Below the pieces are notes generated by a model. The model worked only from the letters and a program-made list of their open reading frames with translations, searched no databases and was not told the DNA's origin. This document shows positions 1 to 11,005 of a stretch of DNA of 64,000 nt, piece after piece. This DNA comes from Astragalus membranaceus (lineage: Eukaryota > Streptophyta > Magnoliopsida > Fabales > Fabaceae). The stretch covers positions 87,774,270-87,838,269 of the forward strand of contig CM076850.1 in assembly GCA_039519185.1 (NCBI GenBank). Reading direction: 5' to 3'. A program made the translations under genes and the position numbers. Within the stretch, counting starts at the first letter, position 1; each line of letters begins with the position of its first letter.

Positions 1-2
1 GC

Positions 3-1603
3 ACAAAGTTTACTTGGCAGAGCATGTGTAGGAATAACAGGTTGGTGTCTAAAAGGCTTGATAGAGCGGTGGGTGATCTAGATTGGCGTTTGAGGTTCCC
101 GGAGGCCACCGTGGAACATCTTGTCAAAAGGGATTCCGATCATAACCCCATATTGCTTCGGTGTAGTCAAACGGAGGAAGAGAGGGGTGTGAGACCCTTT
201 CGGTTTCTTGCTGCGTGGTGCACACATGAGGATTATGGTGACGTTGTGAGACAGGCTTGGGGGCGAGGTCAACCGGATGCGCTCCATTCCCTTCATCATG
301 TAGCGCAAGATTCCCTCACTTTCAATAAAACTGTTTTTGGTAACATCTTTGCTCGGAAAAAGAAACTGGAAGCTAGACTGAGAGGAACCCAACGGGCTCT
401 TGAAAACATTGATTCAGCTAGCTTAGTACAACTTCAGAAAGACCTCTTTCATGAATATGAGAGCATCTTGTTTCAGGAGGAATCCCTTTGGTATCAGAAG
501 TCCAGGGAGAACTGGGTCAAGCTGGGTAGCAGAAATACTAGATTCTTTCACACGCAGGCAATCGTCCGGAGGAAGCGCAATAAGATCCATGGTCTTAACC
601 TTCCGTGTGGCACTTGGTGTACCGACCAGCAAGTTCTTAAAGACGAGGCAGTGAATTTCTTTAAAAGCTTGTTTTGCTCTACAGAGCATGTTCTTCCGAC
701 TCACCTTGGCACCATCCGTACTACTATTGGTGACGACGTGGCTCGGTCTCTGTTGGAGCCAGTAACCAAGGATGAAGTCTTTCAGGCGCTTATGTCCATG
801 AAGTCTTATAAAGCCCCCGGGCCGGATGGATTTCAGCCAATCTTCTTCAAAATGTATTGGGAAACCGTTGGTGATGATGTTTGGACTTTTGTGAAGACCG
901 CTTTTGCTACTGGGTATTTTGATCCCAAAGCTGCGGAGACTCTGCTGGTTCTTATTCCCAAGGGGGATCGGCCCACCTCCTTTAAAGAATTCCGGCCTAT
1001 CACTTTGTGTAATGTCCTCCACAAGCTCATTTCTAAGGTGTTGGTAAGTAGATTGAGACCTCATCTTGATTCTATCGTTAGTCCTTTACAAAGTAGCTTT
1101 ATTCCAGGAAGGGGCACCAGGGAGAATGCTATTATCTTGCAGGAATTTGTTCATCATATGAGTAAGAAGAAGAGTAAGCAGGGCGATATGATCTTGAAGC
1201 TGGACTTAGAAAAAGCTTACGATAGAGTTGACTGGCTTTTTCTAAAGGACACTCTTTGCATGTTTGGGTTTCCTTCCAGTATTATTAACTTAATCATGCA
1301 TGGCATCACGCAGTCTTCTATTTCCTTGCTTTGGAATGGTAGTCGTACGGATAGCTTCACGCCTAGAAGGGGACTCCGCCAGGGGGACCCCCTCTCCCCT
1401 TATCTGTTTGTTTTGTGCATGGAGCGGTTTGGGGAGCTGATATCAACAGCAGTTGGTCATAACTTGTGGAAGCCTCTGCACTTATCCACGGATGGCCCGG
1501 GTATTTCTCATTTATTCTTCGCAGATGATGTGCTTCTTTTTGCGAAGGCAAAGGTAGCCCAGGCGAAATTGATCAAGCGAGTACTTGATTGTTTTTCTTC
1601 TAT
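3..1603 (+). CDS. LINE ORF2 upstream part: endonuclease tail and reverse transcriptase
   Basis: This part encodes the end of the endonuclease domain (residues about 1-60, with RLDRA and SDHNPILL) and most of the reverse transcriptase. RT landmarks are the KAPGPDGF block, the IPKG block, LKLDLEKAYDRVDW (motif A) and FFADDVLLF (motif C, catalytic Asp pair) near residue 500 counted from the first Met at 24. That Met is only an internal codon: the frame is open upstream to base 3, so the true start is off the window. The frame runs into the CACTA element at 1604 and stops inside it at 1658. The product is therefore truncated just after the catalytic Asp pair and would lack the RT thumb and RNase H. 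Confidence 0.9.
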
Positions 1604-2860
1604 CACTACAAAAAAATTAGTCATTAGCGAGGGACAGTTCCCTCGCAAAATGACTTGATTCCCTCACTAATGGTTATTTGCGAGGGACTTAGCGAGGGAC
1701 TGGTTCCCTCGCTAATTCCCTCCTCGCAAATGGGATTAGCGAGGGAAGTTGGATCCCTCGCTAATTAGCGAGGGACTATGCCGTCGCTAGTTCCCTCGCT
1801 AATGACTGCAGCTTTTCAGGTGATGGGACTCAGTTGCAGGGGTTGGTAAATGCGCAGGAATTAGCGACGGCTTTTGCCCTCGCTAATTCCCTCGCTAATT
1901 CCCTCGCTAATGACTGCAGTTTTCAAAAAAAAAATGACACGTGTCCAGTGCTGAATGGCTTGTTTTTTTTTATATATATTAATTAATGAATATTATATTA
2001 TATTATTAATTTTGTGGTGATGTGTGGTGGTGGTGGCGTGGTGGTGGTGTGGTGGTGGTGGTGGCGTGGTGGTGGTGATGGGTGGTTTAGAGTAGAGAGA
2101 AGGAGAAGAGTAAGGGAGAAAGAGAGAGAGAGGAGTGAGAGTGGTGGTGGTGGCGTGGTGGTGGTGGTGGTGGTGATGGGTGGTTTAGAGTAGAGAGAGA
2201 AGGAGAAGAGTAAGAGAGAGAGAGAGGGAGAAAGAGAGAAGAGTGAGAGTGGTGGTGGTGGGGTGGTGGGTTGGTGGTGGTGAAGAGTAAGAGAGAGTGA
2301 GTGAGAGTGGTAGGAGGTATGTGGTGGTGGTGGTGGTGGAAGAGTGAAGAAAGAAGAAGAGTGTGAGAGGAGGTGGTGATGATGGTGGTGGTGGTGGTGT
2401 TGGAAGAGTGAAGAGAGAAGAAGGGTGTGAGAGGAAGTGGAAGGGGGAAGAGGAAGGGAAGAGGAATGGTGAAGAGTGAGTGAGTGAGAAAGAATAGTGA
2501 AGGTGTAAACGGATATAAAGGAAAAAAGAAAAAAAATTGCGAGGGAATTAGCGAGGGAACTGTCTCATCATCTGAAAAGTTAACGTTAGCGAGGGAATTA
2601 GCGAGGGAACTGTCCCTCGCTAATTTCTGCACCTTTACCAACCCCTGCGCTGAGTCCCATCATCTGAAAAGCAAAATTTAGCGAGGGAATTAGCGAGGGC
2701 AGTCATTAGCGAGGGACAGTTCCCTCGCTAATTCCCTCGCTAATGACAAAAAAATTGACAGCTCTATGCCCTCGCTAATTCCCTCGCTAATGACTGTTTT
2801 TGCGAGGGACAACAAGTCCCTCGCTAATGTCCGTCGCTAATTAGTGTTTTTTTTGTAGTG
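1604..2860. mobile_element. Non-autonomous CACTA (En/Spm) element, TSD TAT
   Basis: The element begins CACTACAAAAAAA and ends TTTTTTTGTAGTG, an inverted pair of CACTA termini. It is flanked by TAT at 1601-1603 and 2861-2863, the 3-bp duplication typical of this superfamily. Both ends are packed with subterminal repeats of TTAGCGAGGG and its complement CCCTCGCTAA, often head to head so that they form palindromes. There is no transposase. The middle is simple sequence (GGT and GAGA tracts, about 2020-2480) preceded by a CACGTG motif near 1938. Element plus one TSD copy is 1260 bp, a multiple of three, so the host LINE frame is preserved in phase. Confidence 0.93.
2020..2480. repeat. Purine-rich GGT/GAGA simple sequence inside the CACTA element
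   Basis: Long runs of GTG/GGT triplets alternate with GAGA and GAAGAG tracts. Two near-copies of a roughly 90-bp block ending in GATGGGTGGTTTAGAGTAGAG start near 2070 and 2170. The open frame on the opposite strand (His/Ser/Pro-rich) is a product of this composition, not a gene. The second CACTA family member at 43424 has an equivalent core on the other strand (CCA/CTT), so this core is a family trait and the two copies lie in opposite orientation. Confidence 0.8.
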
Positions 2861-2863
2861 TAT

Positions 2864-4793
2864 GTCTGGGTTAAAAGTAAACTTGGCCAAATCAACCATT
2901 TTTGCCTCTAGAGGAGCTCCTGCTACGAAAAAGGCAAAGGTAAGCGCTATCCTTGACATTAGCTTCACTTCTTCTATTGATCAGTACTTGGGGTTTAAGA
3001 TCTTCCAAGGGCGAGTTACGAAGGAGGATTTTCATGGTGTGCTAGACAGAATCAACTCCAAGTTAGCATCTTGGAAGGGCAAGCTTCTCAATAAAGCTGG
3101 CCGTTTGACTTTGAGTACCTCGGTGCTGACTTCAATACCTTCATATGGGATGCAGCTACAATGGTTTCCTCAATCTGTGTGTCATCAGGTGGACAGAGCG
3201 GTGCGTAATTTCTTATGGCAGGGTAATAATGAATCTGGTATGCATATGGTTGGTTGGTCAAAAATTACCCAACCAAAGAGGCGTGGGGGGCTTGGAGTTC
3301 GCATAACTCGTTATAATAACACGGCGTTGCTGGGGAAGTTGATTTGGGACGCCTCTACAGCACCCAACAAGCTTTGGGTGCGTGTTTTGAAGGATAAATA
3401 CTTCCCTCATCGGTCTCTCTTGGGGGCTCCGAAGTGTAGGGGGTCCAGCACTTGGAATTCGATGATGAAAGCGCGTGATTGCATTGGAGCTGGGTTCACT
3501 TTCAAATTTGGCAATGGAGAGACTAGTTTCTGGAATGAGAGTTGGCTCTTTCCTTCTCCTCTTGGGCCCCAGTTACCGTGGATTCATATCTACGATAGCA
3601 ATTTGAAATTGAATGACATTTATGTATATGGGATTTGGAATCTTGATATGCTCCACACTATTATCCCACAAGAGTGGAGGGACGTCATCACCATGCTAAA
3701 GCCAATGCTAGCTCCTACAGTGTCCGACGCCTGGACTTGGTCTGGCACTTCTACCGGAATCTACTCAGTAAAGTCAGCTTACCAGTTTCTGTTGGAGGAA
3801 AATAATTCTCCTACCACCGATCAGAATTGGATGTGGTTGTGGCGGTTACAGCTTCCTGCGAATGTCCAATTTTTTATTTGGCAACTCTGTCATAATTCTT
3901 TACCAACCAGGTCAGTGCTTTACAGGCGCAATGTATTGGACTCGGCAACTTGTGCTATGTGCAACGCCCATGATGAAACTCTCCACCACTGTCTCTTCGC
4001 CTGTCAGAAGGCCCGGGAGGTGTGGAAGCTCTGCGCTCCTCATGGTTTCACGTTTCCTGCAGATGATTTCATTCCATTTAACTGGTTGCATGATTTGATA
4101 CCTAACACTAGCGCTCTTCCCACTATCATCATGTGGAAGATTTGGTGTGCTAGAAACGTGTTTGTGTTTGATAGGAAGATTATTCGTCCGGTTGAAGTGG
4201 CGGCCCAGGTGTATGGTCTTTGGAATGACGTGGTTGCTGCCTTCGGTTTTGGGGCAAAAACTACGAGATCGACGTCAGGTTTGGAGGTCAGGTGGCAGCC
4301 CCCTCCGCCGGGTTGGGTAGCGCTAAATGTCGATGGTAGCGCCCAGCTTAATCCGCCTGCTGCTTCCTTTGGTGGCCTTATTCGGGATCATGATGGCAGG
4401 TTTGTTCGTGCCTTTTATGGGGCCCTAGGGACGTCAACTATTATGCATGCCGAATTGTGTGCTCTGCTTCATGGTCTGGAACTGTGTTGGGAGCTGGGTT
4501 TCAGGAAGATAATCTGCTATTCTGACTCTCTGAATACTCTGCGCCTTGTTGAAAGTGCTCAAGAGTTGTTTCATGTTCATGGTAATGAGGTGGCTCTAGT
4601 TCGCAGTCTCCTTCGTCGCCCTTGGGAAGTCAAGCTTCAGCATGTCTTTAGGGAAGCTAATTTTTGTGCCGATTTACTCGCTAAGCTGGGAATGTCTGCG
4701 CCTCCTCTCCAGACACAAGTCCTTTCTCCTCCACCTGCTTTGATCCAGCTCCTCCAGGCTGATGCGCAGGGGCTCCCTTTTGTTAGGCCCTAG
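2864..4793 (+). CDS. LINE ORF2 downstream part: RT thumb, zinc-binding region, RNase H
   Basis: This resumes the LINE protein in the same phase as the upstream part. It opens with SGLKVNLAKS, the block that normally follows the FADD region of plant LINE reverse transcriptases by about 30 residues. A zinc-binding region follows (CAMCNAHDETLHHCLFAC, a CxxC...HxxxxC pattern, around 3950-4000). The C-terminal 130 residues are an RNase H domain with the expected acidic positions: Asp in LNVDGS, Glu in HAELCALL, Asp in YSDSL and Asp in NFCADLLA. An ATG at 2862 is created at the CACTA junction, but nothing suggests it is used as a start. Confidence 0.9.
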
Positions 4794-4851
4794 TTGTTCG
4801 CTTTTTGCCTTTTTTTCTTTTTCGGTTTATCCTTTGTAACCAAAAAAAAAA

Positions 4852-5659
4852 TGCACAAGCCATATAAAATAGATAATGACATATATGCTTTGTAGCTATC
4901 ATCTCACTAGATCTAACTATAATTCTAGGTAGCATTAATTTTCTAATTAAGAAGTCATTTTCGTAATCATTAATAGTGTCAAATATTGTTGAAAGACAAA
5001 TTTGCATAAGAGAAAAAATAAAGGTACTTCAATTTTTTGTTGATTTTGGGAGATGCTTTTTACTTCTTTCTGATGCATATGATGTGTAAAGTTAAAAGAA
5101 GTACATAATCTGGGAGAGTGGCGTCACCAAAAAAATAATAATGCAACCAAAAAAATAATTTTGGAAAGGTGATCACACAATCTTTGTCAATAAATAACAT
5201 TTCTTTACTTTCTTTTTGTTCACAAATTAATTGCCATGAGAATACAAAAGGGAAAAAGTCTAAACCATTTTAGAAAAGTGAAAAAAATAAAACAAAAAAT
5301 GAAAATGTATAAACCCCACAATAAGAGCACATGGCACGGAGTTATGCACACCTCCACTACATCTTTCATTTTCAATGTTACACGTTAATTTAACTTGTCT
5401 TTTTCTCCTTTTGATTTTCCAATATTCTCCACTTGAAAAAAAGTATGGGCTGAGGGTGGAGCTTAGGGTTTCTAATTTCATGTAACTTTCTTTTTCCCAT
5501 ATGCTTTACCATGTTAGGGTATTTGTAGTAAAAAGTACAGTTTAGGCGCGTGTATGATCGATACTCAAAGTGTGTTCCATATGAATATTGTCTTGTTGGA
5601 TTGGAATATGGGAGATGGAGAATGGAGGGTGGTGCAGCTTTATCATGTGAAAATGTTTT
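4852..5659. other. AT-rich intergenic DNA, no gene seen
   Basis: No coding frame with recognisable content and no clear repeat boundaries. The sequence is AT-rich with short A and T runs. Confidence 0.6.
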
Positions 5660-5800
5660 TATATAGGCAAAGTGGTTAGTAATTAATGTGTTAGTTGCCA
5701 GATGGGAGAGCCAGAGGGGGGAGCAGGGTTCGAACCACATACGCCTATGTTTTCCACCAACAATGTCTCTTTCACTCAACCATATGAGCTACATTTTTAG
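5660..5800 (-). mobile_element. tRNA-derived SINE-like head (minus strand)
   Basis: On the minus strand a box A-like TAGCTCATATGGTTGAG (5778-5793) is followed about 40 bases later by a box B GGTTCGAACCC (5726-5737). This is the internal RNA polymerase III promoter of tRNAs and plant SINEs. It does not fold as a complete tRNA that I can recognise, so a SINE head is more likely. The 3' end and flanking duplications were not found. Confidence 0.4.
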
Positions 5801-6117
5801 GACTATGTTGTGAAAGTGTTAATTAAGAAAACATTTGTGTGTTATTTTCCTCTATCGTGAGTTTTATAGCTTAGCTATAAATGAATCTTTGAAAAGGAGT
5901 TTCATAAAGTTAAAACACATTCATTTGATAACTATTGTGTTAAAAAACATTTATGAAACGGCTTAACCATTACGCTAAAAAGTAAAGCTTAACCATTAAG
6001 CTAAAAATAAAGCTTCCAATGGCTAAAAGTATAAGTATTATTGTAATGAGGAAAAGGAGAGGAAAAGGAGATACCCCAACAATAAGTATTATTGTAATGG
6101 TTAATCACACTTGACAG
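5801..6117. other. AT-rich spacer with short direct repeats
   Basis: The motif ATAAGTATTATTGTAATG occurs twice (near 6030 and 6084) and a GCTTAACCATTA(C/A)GCTAAAAA unit occurs twice (near 5962 and 5988). No gene is visible. Confidence 0.5.
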
Positions 6118-6790
6118 ATGAGGAAAAAGGAATATCTTATGGCTAAGGCTCGCAGTACCATCATCTTGTCCTTAGGAGATGATGTCATTAGAGAGATAAC
6201 AGACAAGATACCCCCAACAAATGCATGGTTAAAGCTTGAAAGCTTGTACATGACTATGTTTGTAACTAATAAGCTCTGTTTGTTAAAAAGGCTACATCAG
6301 TTTAACTAGAAGAATGTGGATTCACTAAGGAACACTTGGTGAATATCAGCAAAATCTTGGCTGACCTAAAAAGCTTGGACATAAGGAATGATGAGGACCA
6401 ATTTGCAGTAATTCTGCTATGTTCACTGCCATCACCATATGACAATTTGGCTGACACCATGATGTATGACAGAGACTCACTTTCTTTAGAAGAGGTAAAA
6501 TCAACCTTACTATCTAGGGAGATGAAGAAAGAGATAACCAATATGGAGGAAAACATTCAGTAGGGGCAGGTGCTTTAATCACTAGAGGTAGAACCGATAA
6601 AAAGGAGTTCAAGGGAAAGCGATCCAGATCAACATCTTAGGGAAAATATAAATGTTTCATTTTCCATAAAGAAGGTTATTTTAAGAAAAGTTGTCCTGAG
6701 AGGCATGATAAAAAAAAATCATAAAGATGATAGTAGTTATGTTTCTATAGCTTCAGATGGGTATTATTCAGAAATTTGGAAAGCTAGCTT
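6118..6790 (+). pseudogene. Ty1-copia gag fragment, frameshifted
   Basis: Two overlapping frames together give a copia-type gag (UBN2-like) with WLKLESLYMT in the first and DEDQFAVILLCSLPSPYDN and YDRDSLSLEEVKSTL in the second. A stop at 6307-6309 and a frame change separate them. Further on, a decayed zinc knuckle reads KCFIFHKEGYFKKSCPE, in which the second Cys has become Phe. The similarity ends near 6790 in an SDGYYSE segment. No LTRs, protease or polymerase remain. This is an old, dead fragment. Confidence 0.8.
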
Positions 6791-6857
6791 ATTTGCTAAC
6801 TACTAATCTAATTAATTATTTTTTAAAGCAAATGTTAATAGTTAGTGTATGTTAGTT

Positions 6858-7643
6858 TTTTTTGTAAATAGGGGACTTCCCCTGATTTTAATAACAAAAA
6901 CAAAAAAGGAGAACAGAAAAGAGCTTAAGGGGAGACTAAGCCAAAATCCATGGCAAGAAACAAGCTAAAATCAAAGCAGTTTTAAGGGTCCCCTAGCATG
7001 GGACCCCTAAAACAATCTAGAGACAAAGAAAAGTTCAACCAAGGAACTAAAATGTCCTAATGACAAACTAAAAGTCCAACTAAGGAACTAGAATAAATCA
7101 AGCAGATCAAAAAGAGGCAGAGACTGAATTTGTCCTGAAGCGGGTGTTATAGCAAACACTATTCTGAACCAGATTCCTTTTTTGCCAAGATTTCTTCTTT
7201 TGGGACTTGGACACAACCGGCTCGGGATTATTAGACTGATCAGCAACTGCTCCTCGAATATTAGGAGTCACATAAACAACCTTATCATCTAACACATTCC
7301 CCCCAAAGATTTCCCTAAGATTCTCATTTCAGATGCTACACATTTGAAGAATCCATCCTGGTAGTGGGAGGTTGGGTGAAGGATGAGTCAACAGAGTTAC
7401 ACTGACTAACAAAATTATTTTCTGGAAACCGCATCGAGTCAATACTCATACCATTAACTATGATGGTCTTAAAGAGAGTAAAAGTAGTTTCATAAACATT
7501 ATCCAACTGTTGAATGGGTGCATACCCTCAACTGAGACGAAAGAGTCCTTGAAAAATTGTAGTGAATAGACTCTTTATTAAGATGCATAACCTCATCATT
7601 AATCTCATTGCTCGAAGATTCCTCTTGTTGTTGCTACAGCTTC
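6858..7643 (-). mobile_element. 5'-truncated non-LTR retroelement with a 20-bp target-site duplication
   Basis: A minus-strand insertion is bounded by a 20-bp direct repeat, ATAGTTAGTGTATGTTAGTT at 6838-6857 and a copy with one mismatch at 7644-7663. Read on the minus strand, it ends with GGGGAAGTCCCC, TATTTACAAAAAAAA and a poly(A) tail directly abutting the left repeat, as target-primed insertion predicts. The interior has a short minus-strand open frame (7107-7295) with GGNVLDDKVVYVTPN just upstream and a Lys-rich stretch. I do not recognise a domain in it. It may be a LINE ORF fragment or a processed transcript; the L1 mechanism is supported in either case. Confidence 0.7.
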
Positions 7644-7663
7644 ATAGTTCGTGTATGTTAGTT

Positions 7664-8143
7664 CTATGTCCATTGTTTTGTTTATATTGATAATGAGAGA
7701 ATGATGAGATGATTACAAAAGGTTAACCACTAACCCCTATAAGATAAGATAAGATACCATATTTTCAAATATTATAATATTCCCCCCAAGCTAAAGCAAT
7801 TTGATTTTATGAATTCACATGATGATAAGATAACTTTCACATCAATTAAATTATCTTTCAATTTAACTCGAATATGAAATGAAAAACACAAAAAGGATAT
7901 TTATTGGTCCATCTCTGAGTATGTGCTTCGATACAAGGCGTGTTGACTCGCTCGCTCCTATGACCTATCTATTGGTGATTTGATCTGATCAAGATTCAAG
8001 ACCAGATTGACACTATATTATGGCTCATCTAAAGAATGCAACCCTGTAGATCACTAAACCAGTGCATGCAACTAAATTTAGATCCAAGTTGGTTGATGAT
8101 TGAATGGACATTTTGGGATCTGACTTGTTTTGAAGATCTCTAA
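7664..8143. other. Intergenic DNA, no gene seen
   Basis: AT-rich sequence without recognisable coding content. The ACTAACCCC/TAAGATAAGATAAGATA stretch near 7731-7756 is a small GATAA-type simple repeat. Confidence 0.5.
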
Positions 8144-8724
8144 TGGTGTGTTTGGATTAGGAGAGAAAGAGGGAAGAGAGAATGAGGGAAGAGAGAAAGA
8201 GGTGAGAAATAGAGTAGATTAGGAGGGTTGTTTAATTTAAGGGAAAGAGAACAGAAATAAGGAAGAGAGACTTGTGCCTCTTGATTTGGTTTGAGCGAAA
8301 GAGAGAAAGAATACTAGTTTTAAAATGACAAAAACACATCTATGTATTTGATTTAATTTTTAATTTAATTAACTTAGTATTTATTTTAAATTTTTTTAAC
8401 AAGTAGTATTTATTTTAATTATTTAATTAAACTAGCTAAATATTTATTTTAATTAGCTAAATAATTAATTTAATCATTTAATTTAATTAGTTACATATTT
8501 AGCCAATGACAAAATAGTAAAAGTAAAATTTAAGAGTCATTTCTCTCCACTTTCTCTCCACTTGTGGAGAGATTACAAAACCCACTAAATTAATCATCCC
8601 AAGTAAAGAGATTACAAAAACCACTAAATTAATCATCCCTCACTCTCTCTTTCCTATTTCTCTCATTAACCAAACATCCGAGAATCAATCTCTCTTCCCT
8701 TTTTCACCTCAAATAAATACACCC
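8144..8724. mobile_element. PIF/Harbinger (Tourist-like) MITE, TSD TAA
   Basis: The left end TGGTGTGTTTGGAT and the complement of the right end GGGTGTATTT form imperfect terminal inverted repeats that continue into GAGAAAGAGGGAAGAGAGA on both sides. TAA flanks both ends (8141-8143 and 8725-8727), the Harbinger target duplication. The 581-bp interior is AT-rich and non-coding, with a repeated AGAGATTACAAAA(A)CCACTAAATTAATCATCCC segment near 8567 and 8607. Confidence 0.7.
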
Positions 8725-9679
8725 TAAAGTGAATAATTTTTAACTATGGTACAAGTGGTAGTGACTTTTTATTATTTGTAACTCACTGTTTAACTCTGCT
8801 TGTTCCTCTTCCAATCATTTGTATCTTAACTACCTATAGTTTTTTATCAACTCAGTCGTAACCGATTTGTGCTGTTGGTAGTGGTTATTGGTATTTCAAG
8901 TTATTGGATTTTAAGTGGCCAATTCTTAGTAAGCCAACACACAAAATTTAATTCATCCGTCAAACAAAAACAACGGCGCTTCAACAACACCATCTTCTCC
9001 CTCTTCCTGCCGCCGCGTCTCCGCCATTTTCAAACCAGCCATGTTCGACACAAAGGATTGGCTCGTTTGGTATGAGAAATACCCATTTGATGGTTAGAGA
9101 CAATCTAATTGGAGCTTTGGTGTTTCAAGTTTCCGTCAAAAGTGCCAAATGTTTATGCAAAAACAAAACTCATCCCCTTTGCTTATTCAAAACCACATCG
9201 ATTAGAGACACAAAGGTTAATACAGAGCACCAACATTTATAAAAACCACATGGAAGGGAATGATGGATTTTGAGGAAAATCAAAAACACATCACAAAGGA
9301 AAAGGGGAAGGTAGTGGTTGTTTGTTGCATCTACTGTTTCCTTCCTACCATCAACAGAGATTTCATCTCCTCTGATTCACTCTTTGAATTTGACGATTCC
9401 AAACTCTGCAACGTTAACTCACCTTCCACTTGCTTGTGAACATACAAATGAAGAAGAAACGTTCTCCGTTAAGGGTGAACTCTAAGTTAAGTGTGATATG
9501 GATTTTTTTAAATGACATGACAAAATCTTATTGGTGGGACAGGGAGTGAGACAGCATCTTGGGACAGGTGATTTTCATCCAAAAACACATGGATTAATAA
9601 GTTGGAGGTGGCTTAATTAAATGAGTCCAACACAACACGTGGAAAGGAAGTGTACACATTACATGAGCTTACTTAAACA
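8725..9679. other. Intergenic DNA, no supported gene
   Basis: Open frames here are short and unlike known proteins. I see no intact repeat ends. A possible host 5' region cannot be excluded, but nothing in the sequence supports one. Confidence 0.45.
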
Positions 9680-9710
9680 CTAGTTTTCATACCCCTGCTA
9701 CGCACGGGCT
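9680..9710 (-). mobile_element. Helitron-like 3' terminus (minus strand)
   Basis: On the minus strand the sequence reads GCCCGTGC-GTA-GCAGGGGT (an imperfect hairpin), about seven bases, then AAAACTAG followed by T. A GC hairpin a few bases before CTAG, inserted between A and T, is the 3' signature of plant Helitrons. The body would extend towards higher coordinates. I could not fix the 5' TC end. Confidence 0.5.
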
Positions 9711-10660
9711 TTTCTCATTTTCATTTATTAAACTTAGGAAATATCATGATAATTAAAAATTATAACCGAATAAATAAAAGGTAAATTGTATCGGCAAATA
9801 GAAAATGAAACACTTGAGTACGTATAATGCAAAGTTGGATGAAAATCACCAATAAAATACAGACATAGTCTACCGATACAAAGTTGAAAGAATACGATGT
9901 GGGACCTATTGTAAATGTGACTGGAGTTCCCGGGGAGTAAATATTTATGACATATTACATATTGCAAGACAAAAAAACAATTCTTAGTAACGATGAATAC
10001 AACCAAATATGAATATCAAAATTATTCCTATAAATAGTTAATCCTAAAATAATTTAAAATATAATTGATACTCTATCATTTGTTTTGTGCCATATTGCAA
10101 GTCTTATAAAATCATCAAATTCATAAATACTCTTTTAAAAATTCTCAAAACTTTTTTATGTCAAAATTGTCTCTTAGAGCATCCATATTGGGTAGTCTTT
10201 AAAGTGTTTTTTGTTTATTAAGAAGAGTATCTAATAAGGATTACTATTATGGAGGAAATTTTTTTGCTTTATAAGGAGAAGCTCTTCGATCGTGTAAGGG
10301 GACCAAGAGTATAATTAATTCTTATTTCTATAATGGACTACTTTCATTTATCAACGTTTAATGTTATTAATACGTAAAAACTTATTAAAACTATTAGTAA
10401 AAAGTATTAAAAATATGGTAATCTGATAGGCCATAACTAAGTAATATTAAGCCCAGATAATTCAAAAATGGAAACATACTCGGATACATATCCGATACCG
10501 ACAGACACCCGATACTTGATGATACGTACCTAAAGAGTATTTAATAATTTTTTAATTCTTTTTAATAAATATTTCACTCGATACTTTTCAGATACATCTT
10601 TGATACATCTTACCAACTAATGATACTTCTCAGATATATTTTCGATACCTCTTACCAACT
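9711..10660. other. AT-rich region, possible Helitron body
   Basis: No coding content. Between about 10480 and 10660 the pentamer-rich motif GATAC(A/T)T recurs (GATACATCTT, GATACTTCTCAGATA), giving a loose degenerate repeat. Confidence 0.4.
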
Positions 10661-10663
10661 AAG

Positions 10664-10756
10664 CACATGGGCTTTTTGGCCCATGGGCTTTTTGGCCCAT
10701 GGGCTTTTTGGTCCATGGGCCATGTGGGCCTAGGGTGGGCTGGCCCACGTGGGCCA
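10664..10756. repeat. 16-bp tandem repeat with nested GGCCCATGGGC palindromes
   Basis: The unit CATGGGCTTTTTGGCC is repeated three times in tandem and is followed by GGGCCATGTGGGCCTAGGG and GGCCCACGTGGGCC, the latter a 14-bp perfect palindrome. The array is sharply GC-rich against AT-rich surroundings. Confidence 0.8.
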
Positions 10757-11005
10757 AATTGACAGCTCTAATAGTAATGAATAATGATCACCTTTTTTCT
10801 TTTCATGTTATGTTATCAGATACAAATGGAGCTAGCTAGCTACCAGCATTGTATGAAACAAAAATTGGATATTAAAAGCATTCCCTAGTCATTAATATAT
10901 AGTCTCGGGTACCAATTCAATTCCTCTATATCTCAAACATCTATATTACGTACTGTCTTGAACTTGCTCGACTCAATTCATGGTATACTAATACTATACA
11001 GGTTA

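Larger units (their letters stand above)
1..4851 (+). mobile_element. L1-type LINE (5' end outside window), split by a CACTA insertion
   Basis: A non-LTR retrotransposon reads on the plus strand from the window edge to an A-tract at 4842-4851. The coding frame is already open at base 3 and carries the tail of an APE-type endonuclease (SDHNP motif), reverse transcriptase, a zinc-binding region and a C-terminal RNase H. After the stop at 4793 there is a short T-rich 3' UTR ending in TTTGTAACC plus poly(A), the usual end of plant L1 elements. Apart from the 1257-bp CACTA element at 1604-2860 I see no stop or frameshift, so the LINE was probably coding when it was hit. Its own target-site duplication cannot be checked because the 5' end lies outside. 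Confidence 0.93.

Noticed and set aside
2087..2641. 184-codon open frame on the minus strand, rich in His, Ser and Pro
   Set aside because: It follows GGT/GAGA simple sequence inside the CACTA element and has no protein-like complexity.
5726..5794. A functional tRNA gene on the minus strand
   Set aside because: Box A and box B are present but I could not close an acceptor stem or anticodon arm; a SINE head is more likely.
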